Source: Hyalella azteca (Eukaryota; Arthropoda; Malacostraca; Amphipoda; Hyalellidae). Taken from it: a stretch of DNA of 64,000 bases. The DNA lies in NCBI RefSeq assembly GCF_000764305.2, contig NW_025945902.1:124001-188000 (forward strand). Reading direction: 5' to 3'. Under the pieces are notes generated by a model. The model made no database searches, had not been told where the DNA came from, and saw only the letters and a program-made list of their open reading frames with translations. Of this stretch, positions 10,641 through 21,700 are shown one piece after another. The first letter of the stretch is position 1; every line of letters starts with the position of its first letter. The translations under genes and the position numbers were made by a program.

Positions 10641-12073
10641 AATTTACTTGGAGATTATACCCCAAATAAATGCGCACTGCAAAACATAACAAAATGGTCG
10701 CTTAAGATCATATTTGTGCCTTGACTTTTAAAAGGAAGCCAAGCAGAACTGAAAAACTAGTAAAAATGGCGAAACTTTTCATCAAGTGCATAGTTGAGTT
10801 ACGGCGTGCAGAGGAATTACAGTAGCGTTATGGAAAGTGTGAGAAGAACTTCACAGTAGAAATTAACAACAGTAATTTTTATAGACTAATTTTTCATGCA
10901 AGAAAATAATGAGAACAGCACAAGAAGAATCTCTTATTTCAGGACAGGGCATTGCTATACAAAATTTATTGGTGTCCGTGTTGCGGCCTAAGTTCACGTA
11001 GCGGAAAATTTCTTGTTTGGGATCGTCGCGTATATATAGCTTGAAAAGCCGTCAGTGATGAAGTCGTGTCATTATGATTATTTTATAGATAACACCAAAA
11101 TGTTTGGCTGATGGAGTCACGAAATCTGAAATATTTTTGATAAAACGGCCGCTTATTTCTTTCAGAAAGATCCAGAATCAAAATTATGTAATAAATACAA
11201 TTTAAAAAAATGTCAATCAAGATAAATTAACTACTTCCTGTTCCTGTCACTTTTAGCAGTAAACAGCACCGTTGCACGAGCATGTTATAGAACCACCTAA
11301 ATTTGAGTTCATTCAAATAGTTCGGAATGTGTTCGGAAAATATTTCTATTTATCTAGGTAAAGTATGTCATTTCATGCCAAAGAAAATAGTTATTGAACG
11401 AATTGTGATTTGAAAGAGCTACATTGCTGATGAACAGTCAGTATATCGTGGAAGTGGATCACAACTTTTGGGCATGTCTGCGTCATTATAAGTAAAATGT
11501 TGTACGGTGCTGAAAATTCTGTAAGGTAATTTTTTTATGACTTTAAAACTTTCGAAAATGTGTTCATTGGCCGCAATTTGTAGAAATTTATATTAATATA
11601 TTGATTATCAGAATTGCCTTGTGAAAATAATTATTAATATCTTCCACACCGACCAATTCAAAATCTCCTAGTGTTCTTAGCTAAAGATTTTGCGTCTAGG
11701 TCCACGATATTGAATGTGCTGAATTTTTTCTTTGCTAGCAGACCCTGATCGTGACGAAGTCATGGCCACTGTGACACAAATGAAATAACATTTGAATTAA
11801 ATTGACTGTACATGTAAATTGATTACGAGAAGGATTCTCAACGATTAGGACTCTCATTGCTGAGTTCAGTTTTGATTTTTCGAGTTACGATGATTTTTCA
11901 TTTATTTACGATGCACTTTTAACTAATGAAAATTTAAACCTAGTTACTTCAGGCTATATTAACGTATAGGTTCGGTTCACTTCTTGTTAATGAAATTCAA
12001 ATAAAACAGGCCATAATATTAAAAAATTAGATGTAGCCTTTTTCTATCATCATATAGATTAAAAATATCTCAC
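10641..12073. other. GABA-B-R2 intron, no feature seen
   Basis: AT-rich and without long open frames. It ends at the donor of the exon 12074-12293. Confidence 0.55.
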
Positions 12074-12293
12074 CTGTTATAATCCACTGGTAGTTCTTGC
12101 CGTACATTTTCTTCCTGTAAGCTTCACAAAATATCCTCCTGGCCCAATCTTCATCGAAATTTCCCAATATAATTCGAACGTCTTTCTCGATAAGTTTGTT
12201 CAGTTGATCTTTCAATTCGTCGGCAAACGATTGAGCCTCTGCGATTTCATATCCGTCCATGTTATCCAATAAACTCAGCAGGTGATTGTGCGA
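12074..12293 (-). CDS. GABA-B-R2: GABA-B-R2 exon: second lobe of the ligand domain
   Basis: This exon has 220 nt, enters in phase 0 and leaves in phase 1. The acceptor is ttctcctctatttgcag and the donor ATAACAG|GTGAGA. The peptide runs SHNHLLSLLDNMDGYEIAEA, then QSFADELKDQLNKL, then IEKDVRIILGNFDEDWARR, then IFCEAYRKKMYGKNYQWIIT. The QSFAD and EKDVRIILGNF motifs are strongly conserved in insect R2 subunits. The final G joins GA from the next exon to make a glycine codon, giving QWIITGMYREEWW across the junction, as expected for this family. It is a complete internal exon with no frameshift or stop. Confidence 0.95.
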
Positions 12294-14091
12294 CTGCAAA
12301 TAGAGGAGAACCACCTGTGGTTTACAGAGTCTAAGGCTTTCTCCGAGATAAATATATTACAAAGGGAAGTTTGGAAAGTGAATGATTTTCACCAGCATAA
12401 AAAAATAATAATCCACACGAGCGAGGAAGAGAAAAACTTTACCCAAAAAATAAAAATACGAATGTCAAGTTTTGAATTAAAAATTTGGTAGAATATTTAT
12501 TAAATTAGTCGAATGCTGGTACTAAGCAGTGCCAGAAAATTGTATACTTTTCCGCAAAAAAAATCCATTGTTGATTATTGGCACTTCAAAATGTCATCAA
12601 GGTCTTGACTATTTCCCTTTATTTAGGCATGTAAAAAGCTCCAATGATCTTAAGATACCACCAAGATCAATTCAGTGATTGGACCACTTTTTTCAACACT
12701 CGAGCACGTGAGCTCGTCCTTGAAACGTAGTCTTCTCTCCTCACACTAAAAACTCAAGTATTTTTTCGAGCTCAGCATAGCTAGTGAGAATTGGCATGAT
12801 TATGTATAATTTGGATGAGAAATTAGAGAAAAGGTGGGTGGCGTGTCGAACGAGAGTCTGCCATGCTGTCTTTCAAACAATGAGCTTTCCATTAAAATTC
12901 AAACTTTTTGAGGGTTTTTACAGTTCGCTTAGCGCTCTCGCGGCACGGAAGGATTGGTGCAGGCGGCTTTGGTCGTCAAAATTCGTCTCAAGTTAAATAA
13001 AAGGCGTTGAACAAAATTGGTTGATTCCACATGTTTATGGAAAGATCGGGTTCCAAAGGCCGGATTCCTTGTGAATCAAGTCACGAAAAATTCAAGAATC
13101 TGCAACAGGCCATGGGCCTATTTCTTCAGTGCCGACACTTCTATTCTATTCTTTCTATTTGAGTGTTTCGGGATTTTCAAATTCTCTCAGTTTCGAACTT
13201 AAAAACTGCATGGCGTTGCATCGAATCTCCGACCTGTCAGATATGACATTATCAATAGAAACATCTAGCCAAACGTGGTTATAGATGCTCGTGAGAACCC
13301 ATACTATATCCATAGAATGATATTTGTCGAAGTTATCAGGAAAATTTTAACGGTTGTAAATATGTAAATGTATTACTCTAAATAATGTAGTAAGTCGGTA
13401 AAAACACCTCAATATATTTATATTTACGACTGAAAACTATATATGTAATAGCAGAGCAATTGAATGTCACAGAAACCCAAACAATCGATCGAGGATTGTG
13501 TTAAATTCAATCATACCCGTTAGAATACTCGTCGCATTCTGGGCTTGTTAGCGAATTGCACAAGACTGTCCTGTCTTTATATAGGGCGGCCTCTCTGCTT
13601 CTAAGAACATACTCCTGGTGCCAGGATTTGCATGGAAACGAGCGTGGGCTCTAAGAACTGATAAAGACTCGATAGCATCCGCGCAACGAGTGGTTAAAGG
13701 CACCTGACGAACATTTGCTAACTTCACCTGACTCGTCTGGAGAAAATCTGGCTTAATTCTGTTTTTCGTCGCTCAATGAAATTTTTAATAATGATGCTGC
13801 AGATTTATTATTATTATTTACTGTTAAGTGTAATGAAATTTGAATGGAACTTCCTATATTTATACACGCACGAATATTTATAAGAGTTTTCTTGCTTTAA
13901 ACTTCTTGTAAACATTAAACAAGCTCGCCAGCAAACCAGCAATCGTAAATTCTCGACATCAAACGTTGACAGTACATTTTGTACGCACTTCACTTTAGGA
14001 CCAATTTTAAATTATTTTACAATGATAAACAATTCTGAATTATTACCAGTAGAGAAGGTGACCTATATTTAATCATTAACCAAGTCCTCAC
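12294..14091. other. GABA-B-R2 intron, 1798 nt
   Basis: Two short plus-strand open frames (12784-12996 and 13017-13202) have no recognisable motifs. No repeat or element was identified. Confidence 0.6.
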
Positions 14092-14259
14092 CAGCGCATG
14101 CCGAGGTTTGTTCTGATAGAGCGTGCCGATCCTCGTCCAGTTGAAGGTTCGCAGTAGCTGCAGGCGTGGCAGATTGAACTCGTTCTCCGACGGGGCCATC
14201 CTGAAGAAGTTCGGATACTTCACGGCCGAGAACATCGGGTGCGTGTCCGCGTACGACAA
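14092..14259 (-). CDS. GABA-B-R2: GABA-B-R2 exon: hinge and second lobe of the ligand domain
   Basis: This exon has 168 nt (56 codons) and is phase 0 at both ends. The acceptor is ttttccggcag and the donor GCGCTG|GTGAGG. The peptide reads LSYADTHPMFSAVKYPNFFR, then MAPSENEFNLPRLQLL, then RTFNWTRIGTLYQNKPRHAL. The LSYADTHP and YPNFFR..PSE motifs are hallmarks of GABA-B R2 ligand domains. NWT is a possible N-glycosylation site. Base composition is more GC-rich than the flanking introns, as expected of coding sequence. The overlapping frames on both strands are shadows. Confidence 0.95.
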
Positions 14260-14402
14260 CTGCCGGAAAAACCAGGGCATAGAGAGTCAAGTGCTAAATT
14301 CGTAATATTAGAAATGTCGTATTGCGTATGTTGATAACTTTAAAGATAATGGATGAGTTAACAATACAATATTGGTATCTATACAATATACAAAAATATA
14401 AC

Positions 14403-14560
14403 TCAGTACTCACTGCAGTGAGTGACAGAGAGCGCATTTTCTCGTCGATGAAAAGGTGAAGTCACGGACGGACAGACAGACGGACGGACAGACAGACGGA
14501 CACAGACGGACGGCGAGCACATTAGTGCATTTTTTCCATAAATGAGAATATGCGCTAAAA
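14403..14560 (+). repeat. Fold-back dispersed repeat, copy 2 (plus orientation)
   Basis: It starts at CACTGCAGTGAGTGACAGA. AGCGCATTTTCTC near the start is repeated inverted near the end (GAGAATATGCGCT), so the unit can fold back. Between these lies a GACG/GACA-rich microsatellite (gacggacagacagacggacg). Its structure matches copy 3 at 32539-32677. Confidence 0.8.
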
Positions 14561-15314
14561 ATAGCCAAAAATCATTTGATTGGTTGTGATAGCAGTATTT
14601 TAGACGAGCACATACTAGAGGTAATCATAACCACATTATTATTTAGCATTCTTCACAACTTCGTTCCCCCCGATCATCATTGTTAAAAATAAAAACATAA
14701 AAAAAAAACAAACAACTTCACCGAATTTCGTCGGATAAATTCAAATCATATGCTTTGTCCAGCATTTGTTTGCATTGTAGCGTCAATAAACGGGGCATTG
14801 TTTGTGATGGTCGTTGCCGCCGAACATTCTGCCATGTCAACGATCAGGACACATCAACATGACTCAGCTTTAATAACCCATGACACTCAGTCAAAACAAT
14901 ATATTTAATTTTTAATCGCATTACTTTATTCACTTTTTTATGCCCAATCGCCTCCTTTAAAATGGCTCAACATCACATGTCATAATGGCATATAAATTCC
15001 ATGTATTTAATGCACAGTTTATAATAACGAAATTACAGTAAAAAATAATTCATTAACAAGATGAAAAAACATCAATTCTTTGATTTTCCCACAGCTGCTG
15101 TTACTCTAAACTTATTTTGCCTATTCTCCTGTTCCGAATACAGGCACGCAAACGCTCACGCAGCTGTCATTGGAAAAAGTGCACCTGCAGCAGAGCATCT
15201 AAATCTAATTTGCGCCAGTGAAGCGCCTTAGTGTTATTGTCGAGTAGCATGGTGGGTAATTAACGGTAGCTGGGGCGAGTTCAGAGTGCTAAGTTGCTCA
15301 TCGCACGCAACCTA
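14561..15314. other. GABA-B-R2 intron, no further feature
   Basis: Intronic AT-rich DNA between the fold-back repeat and the 145-bp MITE. Confidence 0.5.
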
Positions 15315-15459
15315 GGGCCATACTTTCAAAACTCGCTAAGTGAACGTAAGTACTTACGCTCTATTTTCTTGTCTATGATTGGTGGATTTTGCTTGAAAGG
15401 CCGTCAATGATTGGCTGATGAACTTACGATCTCTTAACTTTTTTTGAAAGTATCGGCCC
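15315..15459 (+). mobile_element. 145-bp MITE, copy A
   Basis: It has terminal inverted repeats gggccatactttcaaaa and ttttgaaagtatcggccc. It is the same length as copy B at 17022-17166, in opposite orientation, and about 90-95% identical by eye. No transposase is encoded. The target-site duplication is not clear. Confidence 0.85.
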
Positions 15460-16097
15460 AGGTCTGCTTTCTTCCTGCTCATCACGACTGGCTGGTTATG
15501 AGCAAACAAGCTGGGCTTAGTAACGATCTTTGCGTGGCTACACGATGCCTTTCCCTGGCTAATAAGGGCTGGAAGTTGCTTTTTAAGTCGGTTATTTCAA
15601 TCTGACATGCGTGACCTGCATGTGCCATTCTTATTAATAAAATGCTCTTAATTACGTTGAACATGGAAAAGACTTTTAGGGTCAATTTTCTTACGACCAA
15701 TGAATCATTTAACCGGAAATTATTATTTGGCAGGTGACTTTTTAATACAAAAGAGTTTCAGTAATTAGAGTTAAGACATGCATGAATGTCAGGCAGAGTG
15801 ATCTGGTTTACCAGAGATAGAAATAATTGACTGTCCGGCAGATAAGAGTGATCGATCGTCTTCCTTTGACACGATTCCTCAGTCAGAGTTTTTGTGTTGT
15901 TCATCTCTTTATTATCTGAGCCGCCAGTCTATAATGATTGTCAGCAGAATGACTATGCATCAATATTGACCGCCTAAATATAAAAACAGGGAGTTTAACA
16001 AGGAATAATTTCAAATATATTGTGGTGATTGCTTCTGCGATATTTTACGGGTATGTACAGGTAATAGTAGTTAATACGTAACTACAATAATAATTAC
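15460..16097. other. GABA-B-R2 intron, remainder
   Basis: Nothing recognised. It ends at the GTAATT donor of exon 16098-16235. Confidence 0.5.
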
Positions 16098-16235
16098 CTG
16101 AGTGATGCGCCAGTGCTTGGAGGCTTTAGCGATGGGATCAGTGACGTGTGTGCACGCCGCGCCGAAGAGCATCACCTTCACGGGCTCCTTGAACATCAGG
16201 TCGAAAAACGCCTTCGTCGCAATTGCCGTGTTGCA
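16098..16235 (-). CDS. GABA-B-R2: GABA-B-R2 exon: ligand-domain core with conserved cysteines
   Basis: This exon has 138 nt (46 codons) and is phase 0 at both ends, so skipping it would keep the reading frame. The acceptor is a run of pyrimidines ending in cttttttttcag. The donor is CTCAG|GTAATT, the only non-GTGAG donor among the five. The peptide begins CNTAIATKAFFDLMF and continues VKVMLFGAACTHVTDP, then IAKASKHWRITQ. The two cysteines are at positions typical of the disulfide in lobe 1 of this family. It follows directly on WNDTE of the exon before, as in other GABA-B subunits. Inverted copies of a 145-bp MITE lie in the introns on either side. Confidence 0.95.
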
Positions 16236-17021
16236 CTGAAAAAAAAAGCCCATCATGATAAAGGGTTCCACCTCGATTGCTTCTTAAAACCAAAACCAAC
16301 AAACAGGTTTTCATATTTTTGAAAACCATTGTCTTCTACTGGATGTTCTACTGGAAAAAGCAGGTAAAAAACTCAGAACAAGCTATATAGAATAATTGTA
16401 CTTATAAATACTTGTTGATTTTGAACTGCGCTGCTGCGGTAATTGTACGTTAAACCTTCATAAAACGTGCAAAATTTCAACTGAGTTTAATTGGGCAGTT
16501 TGAACTTTGAGTACCAGAATACCCATCAAGTATTTAATTTTGCAACCGAATTTAATTGCCAACTGGACGACGTCGGTACACAGAACTCTCTTCATGAAGC
16601 ACAAAACTTCGGACCCGGGGCTATAAAGAGCGCACTCTGGGCCACGACCTAAGAAGTATTTCGGGTTCATGAATTTGAGTGGAACAATTTTAGGCGTCGT
16701 AAAGGCTAACCCAAAGCTTGAGACTTGGGGTCAGCTGACCTTCTTATGTTCTGCCCTGAGAGACTTAGGGACGCCTGGTAAACATATCAGTGTACTAGTC
16801 GGATACTTAGGGTCCGGCTGACACACATCAACGTTCATGAGCAGGACCAAGACTCTGCTGGTAAAGGCCATGGTTCAAGATGAAGCCCAAGTCCAAGCTT
16901 GTCAGAATAAGAGATTATCTGAGAGATTGGGTGCAGTGACTGCAATCCGGACTAGTGTTGGATGTCCGCGGCTTAGATGGCAAATATGCAGTGGTGTTAG
17001 ACTTGGCGCACACTTGCCCCA
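16236..17021. other. GABA-B-R2 intron, acceptor side
   Basis: Contains the pyrimidine tract of the 16235 acceptor. No repeat recognised until the MITE at 17022. Confidence 0.5.
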
Positions 17022-17166
17022 GGGCCTATACTTTCAAAAAAAGTTAAGACATCGTAAGTTCATCAACCAATCATTGACGGCCTTTCAAGCAAAATCCACC
17101 AATCATGGACAAGTAAATAGAGCGTAAGTACTTACGTTCACTTAGCGATTTTTTGAAAGTATGGCC
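17022..17166 (-). mobile_element. 145-bp MITE, copy B
   Basis: Inverted copy of 15315-15459, with matching terminal inverted repeats. It lies in the 10-kb intron, so the two copies bracket the 138-nt exon. Confidence 0.85.
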
Positions 17167-18341
17167 ACAGGATAAGTTGCTGGTACTCCCATTGCATAAA
17201 TCCTGCATGTTACTTACAGCATGCCTTCATTTGATCTGTTTTTATTTTCGATGGGAATGCTCATCGAATAATTTTGCCAAATGAAAACCAAAATATATTT
17301 TCATCATTTATATACATTCATAGAGCGATTTGTTCATTTAATTATCACACGAAGAATGAAAAGGAGTTTTGAAAATATTTTCAAGATTTTGTTTCCATTG
17401 AACCTGCACAACTCACATTTATGGAGTTCCTGAAAGGAAGCATTAGTCAAGAGTCAACGAAATTTCAAATATTTATACAAAATCTGGAACCATAAATTAC
17501 AGAAAAGTGACGTTCGAGAATAGTTGGAAAATTGTAGGGTGAGAAACTGGTCCTCAAATAATTATTGTCGTAGCAGCAAGGTGTCCGACAGCCACTCCAT
17601 TAGAGCAGGTAACCAAGCTGCCTCCTCCATCTCCTTACGGAAGAGAAAAATATCTTTATGGTGGCAGTTGATGGTGGCATAAAATCTATCTCCCAGATAG
17701 GATTGAAAAATTTCTCCTGAAGTCTTGAAATTGTTTGGCTTTTCCGAAGGCCATGCATGTTAGGAGTGAGAGAGACCGTCCTGTTTAGCGTCAGCCTTAG
17801 TCAGAAAGGAAAGTTTTTATAGTCCTAATGTGGCACCTGACTTCTCAGCTCAAATTTGGGACATTTTTTTACCGCCCTGTTGCACGAATGATTAACAATA
17901 TCACTAGGTTATCTCTCAGACTATTATGAACAAAGTATTTTTGGTGAATTATCATGGCGAATAAAATTCAATCACGCCCTTATGTTTCATCGTAATGATC
18001 GACAAGATTAAAATTTCAAGGCTCATTTTCATTTCTAAACTACAATATACTCTTAGATGGACTCGTGAATCTAGTTACAAGAAGGTTGCTCTTCCTTTCC
18101 CCGACTTGAAACTCTTTTTCCCATTTTCACGCATTATAAAAAACTTGACTTGGCCCGAAATTCGAATTTCTACAGTTTAAAAAAATTTGGAAAATCATCT
18201 CCAAAATGACTGTTTAAAAATTAATGAAAAATCGGGACAGTAAATAGAAATGACAAATAAAAGTCTAGATAATCAAAATAAGTTAGAAATGGAGGAGTAA
18301 ACCTATTAAAGTAGTTTTGTGTCGTTGAATTGCATTGCTAG
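17167..18341. other. GABA-B-R2 intron, no feature seen
   Basis: Unremarkable AT-rich intronic DNA. Confidence 0.5.
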
Positions 18342-18724
18342 ATGTAGCTCTAAACTTGTAGCTGTAGCTCTAAACTTGTAGCTGTAGCTCTAAACTTGTA
18401 GCTGTAGCTCTAAACTTGTGGTTGTAGCTCTAAACTTGTAGCTGTAACTCTATAAAACTTGTAGCTGTAGCTCAAAACTTGTATCTGCAGCTCTAAACTT
18501 GTAGCTGCAGCTGTAAACTTGTAGCTGTAACTCTATAAAACTTGTAGCTGTAGCTCTAAACTTGTAGCTGTAGCTCTAAACTTGTAGCTGTTATAGATTT
18601 AAACCAGTATCTGTAGCTCTAAGCTCGTAGCTGTAGCTCAGAACTACTAGCTGTAGCTCTAAACTTGTAGCTGTAGCTCTATTCTTGTAGCTGTAGCTCT
18701 AAACTTGTTGCTGGAGTTCTAAAT
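18342..18724. repeat. 20-bp minisatellite, about 19 units
   Basis: Consensus gctgtagctctaaacttgta. Units vary by point changes, and a few carry small insertions (ctctataaaacttg). Confidence 0.92.
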
Positions 18725-21700
18725 TTGTTAAAAAAGAGTCCATCATTTACAGTGAAATTTTGCTCCCAAATCGGTATATTAAATCTGTGACTACACAATA
18801 ACTTTATTTACATAGTGATAATGAGCATTTTCCGTTCAAACTGAACTTAGCCATGGACGGCATTATCGCATCTTTTCTTAATTTGTGGACAGTGCCATAA
18901 ACAGCCTGAGGAGGACAGCCACGACTAAAACGGCCAGCATCCATCGCTGGCCAGTCCATCGGTTGGATGCATTTTACCGCTCAAAATTGGCCTTGATGAG
19001 GCATGCCCGGCGCCCATAAAATTTGTGGCCCTGGCAGCCTGGTCCTGTAGGAAATTGAAGTCAATTATGACGCGGTACAGACACGGCGGGACATCCAGCT
19101 CACTCGGGTCAGCATTCGTCCTGTGGGTCCAGGTAGCCAAAAACACAGCATTTTTGAGCTTGAGATGAAAATACTTTATTACTCTAGCAAAAAAGTTACA
19201 TTTAGAGCGGCTCTTGCTTCACTATCATCTGAGAAATTTTCAGAAATTCGTGAGCGACAATGAACACACATTGCCCTTCAGTCAACAGCGGAAAAATTTA
19301 ACCGTGAACTAACGTTGAATTTTTTCAAATTATGTCTATAAGAAGTGGAATCTGGTGAAGTAAATCGCAATTTTATGACATAAAAGCGACAGCGGAAGCT
19401 ATTCATTGTGATCTGAGGCACTATTAGTGCCATGAGAAGACCTACGGCTAGAATTTAAGCCGTTTTTCTAACCAGCGTTGTTAAGTTAAGTCAAGAGGAA
19501 GTCACATCCACACAAAACTCCACGGACGTTGCCACCACAAAACTTACGACCATCTCCTGTTACCAGCGCTGCTAATTATGCACTTCTCTGTGCAGCCGTG
19601 GCTATTGCGAGCTACAAATGGACCGTGAGGAAATCTTCACGGGGAATTACTTAAAAATTTATTTCAGTTTTGTTTTATCAGCATAAAATGACGCAGGATT
19701 ATTAATTTCAAGGAGGATTTTCTTCGAAGATGCATGTTACGTACGTATATTCTTCCTTATATGATTTTCGAGATTTTCGTAATTTAGTTTAGTTCTGCTG
19801 ACTGTTTGACTTAAACATATATTCAGCACTGATCTTTTTAGAATAAAAATATTTAGAGCTTATTTAGGCACATCTTCCAAAACTATTACCATTTCTAAAA
19901 GAATAAAGCTTGTTTCATATTGTTTTTAATCCAGATTATAATATCATGTTTGAAATTGAGAAAACTTATAAAACATTAACAAAGTGAAAACTTTCAAACA
20001 ATATATATAAAGAATAATATTCATTTATTATTATTATTGATTTTTTCTTAACAATTTCTAATTAATTATTTTCCACTGAAAATAAAAATAAATAATCGGC
20101 AACGTTAGGAGGTTCAAGCTAAAAAAAATCAATAGAAAACCATGATCACAAAGATGCTTCGTTATCTCTGTGACTTACCGTCAAAGACCTCCTTTAGAAA
20201 CTGTCAGCTGAGAGTGGGCGGCAAGAAGCAAATTCCTCGTTCCGACCTTTGAGGCTGAGCTCGAGTCCAGAACTAAATGTAACAGAGATTCCTAGGGTCT
20301 ATGGAATCCGGAGTGTTGCAAGGAAATCCCATCAGAAAAGTGTTGAAGCGTGAACATTTAAAACCGCACAGATTTAAGATCCAGCTCCAGGCGGTTGTGA
20401 CGGACGTTTTGAAGTGCGGGCAAAAATTTTGCGTAGGTTCGTCAACCTTTCCTTGCATTGAATGCTTGTCAGCATGTGATAATTTACCGTGATACTAAAT
20501 GAAAATTCCCAGTATATTAGTCGCTCACTCATAAATTTCACCTGCACCGTACTTTTAATCTTCAGAAATATTTAGGCCCGCGAAATATTCAGGCGTCCGC
20601 GAGCTTGCTGAGAGACAGCAATAGTTTCCAATAAATTAAACTCCTGGAGTGAAGTGGCAGTTGCGGTGTAATTGAGTGTCGAGATGCCCGTCGTTGTCCC
20701 AGGACTTCGTGATCTAGAGTGGCTGCAACTTGCATCTCAGCGCTCACATCAAAGGCGTGCAATCATGAATAGGACCTCTAATGAACTATATTAAATGACG
20801 CATGAGGAACGAAGAAAGCAACAGAAATGAAAGTGAAACGAAATATCAAACATAGGTAATTAATCAGGAATTCTATGAAGTTTTCACTCGACTTCTCCTG
20901 CAACAATGTTTTAATTAGGCGTCTCGTCTTATAAGCATTTATAGTTATCAGACGTCATTGCGATATCAGCGTATTATCATACTAGCATCTTTTAGAACGC
21001 GTTCCATCCTTAACACGGAAAAGAACCGAAGCACGGTTCTTGTGATACACGTCCTGTAATATTCCTACGGGACGATAGATGATGGAGCGAGCTCGAGAGC
21101 CGCAATTCCTCCATTATTTCCGGAGAATTTCACAGCTCCTTTTGCTTTGCTCGAGGGAACGCACTCTTTATTTGTGCCTGGGGCCGATCGACCCGACGAA
21201 GAATTGCGAGCTCCAAGAATTAATGCCTACAAAAAGTTCCAGATCTCGATCTGTCTCTGCGCTGCCAGAGAAAGTGGAAAAGTTTCACTCATTTTATTAG
21301 TCATTGTTTGCGATATATCAGGAGCTATCTCTAGCAATCAATGTTTCACAATATAGTAGATAAAAATAGATGACTGCCGAAATAATGCTAATTTTTCATG
21401 TTGGTGTAGTACATGAAATATAGTACAAGGGCTCAAAAAAATTAAGTCACTATATGCATTTTGAGATCTGATGTGCTTCTGATTGTTTATAGCTTATGAA
21501 TGGCAGTTAAGGGTTGGGTTATTTCTTAGAGGTTTGGTCTTCCACCTAAAGGAATGGGTGTTACTTTGACAGAATGGCAATGCACTTCGTTCCTCTGTGT
21601 TTGTCATCCTGATCATCATCCTGATCACAGTTTGGCCGCGCTAAACAGTTTTTATCAGTGCTACGTCCGCTCTCTAATTAAAAGAATAATGCTTCTTTTG

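Noticed and set aside
18925..19146. 73-codon minus-strand frame as a retroelement fragment
   Set aside because: Composition looks protein-like, but no reverse transcriptase, gag or protease motif is visible.
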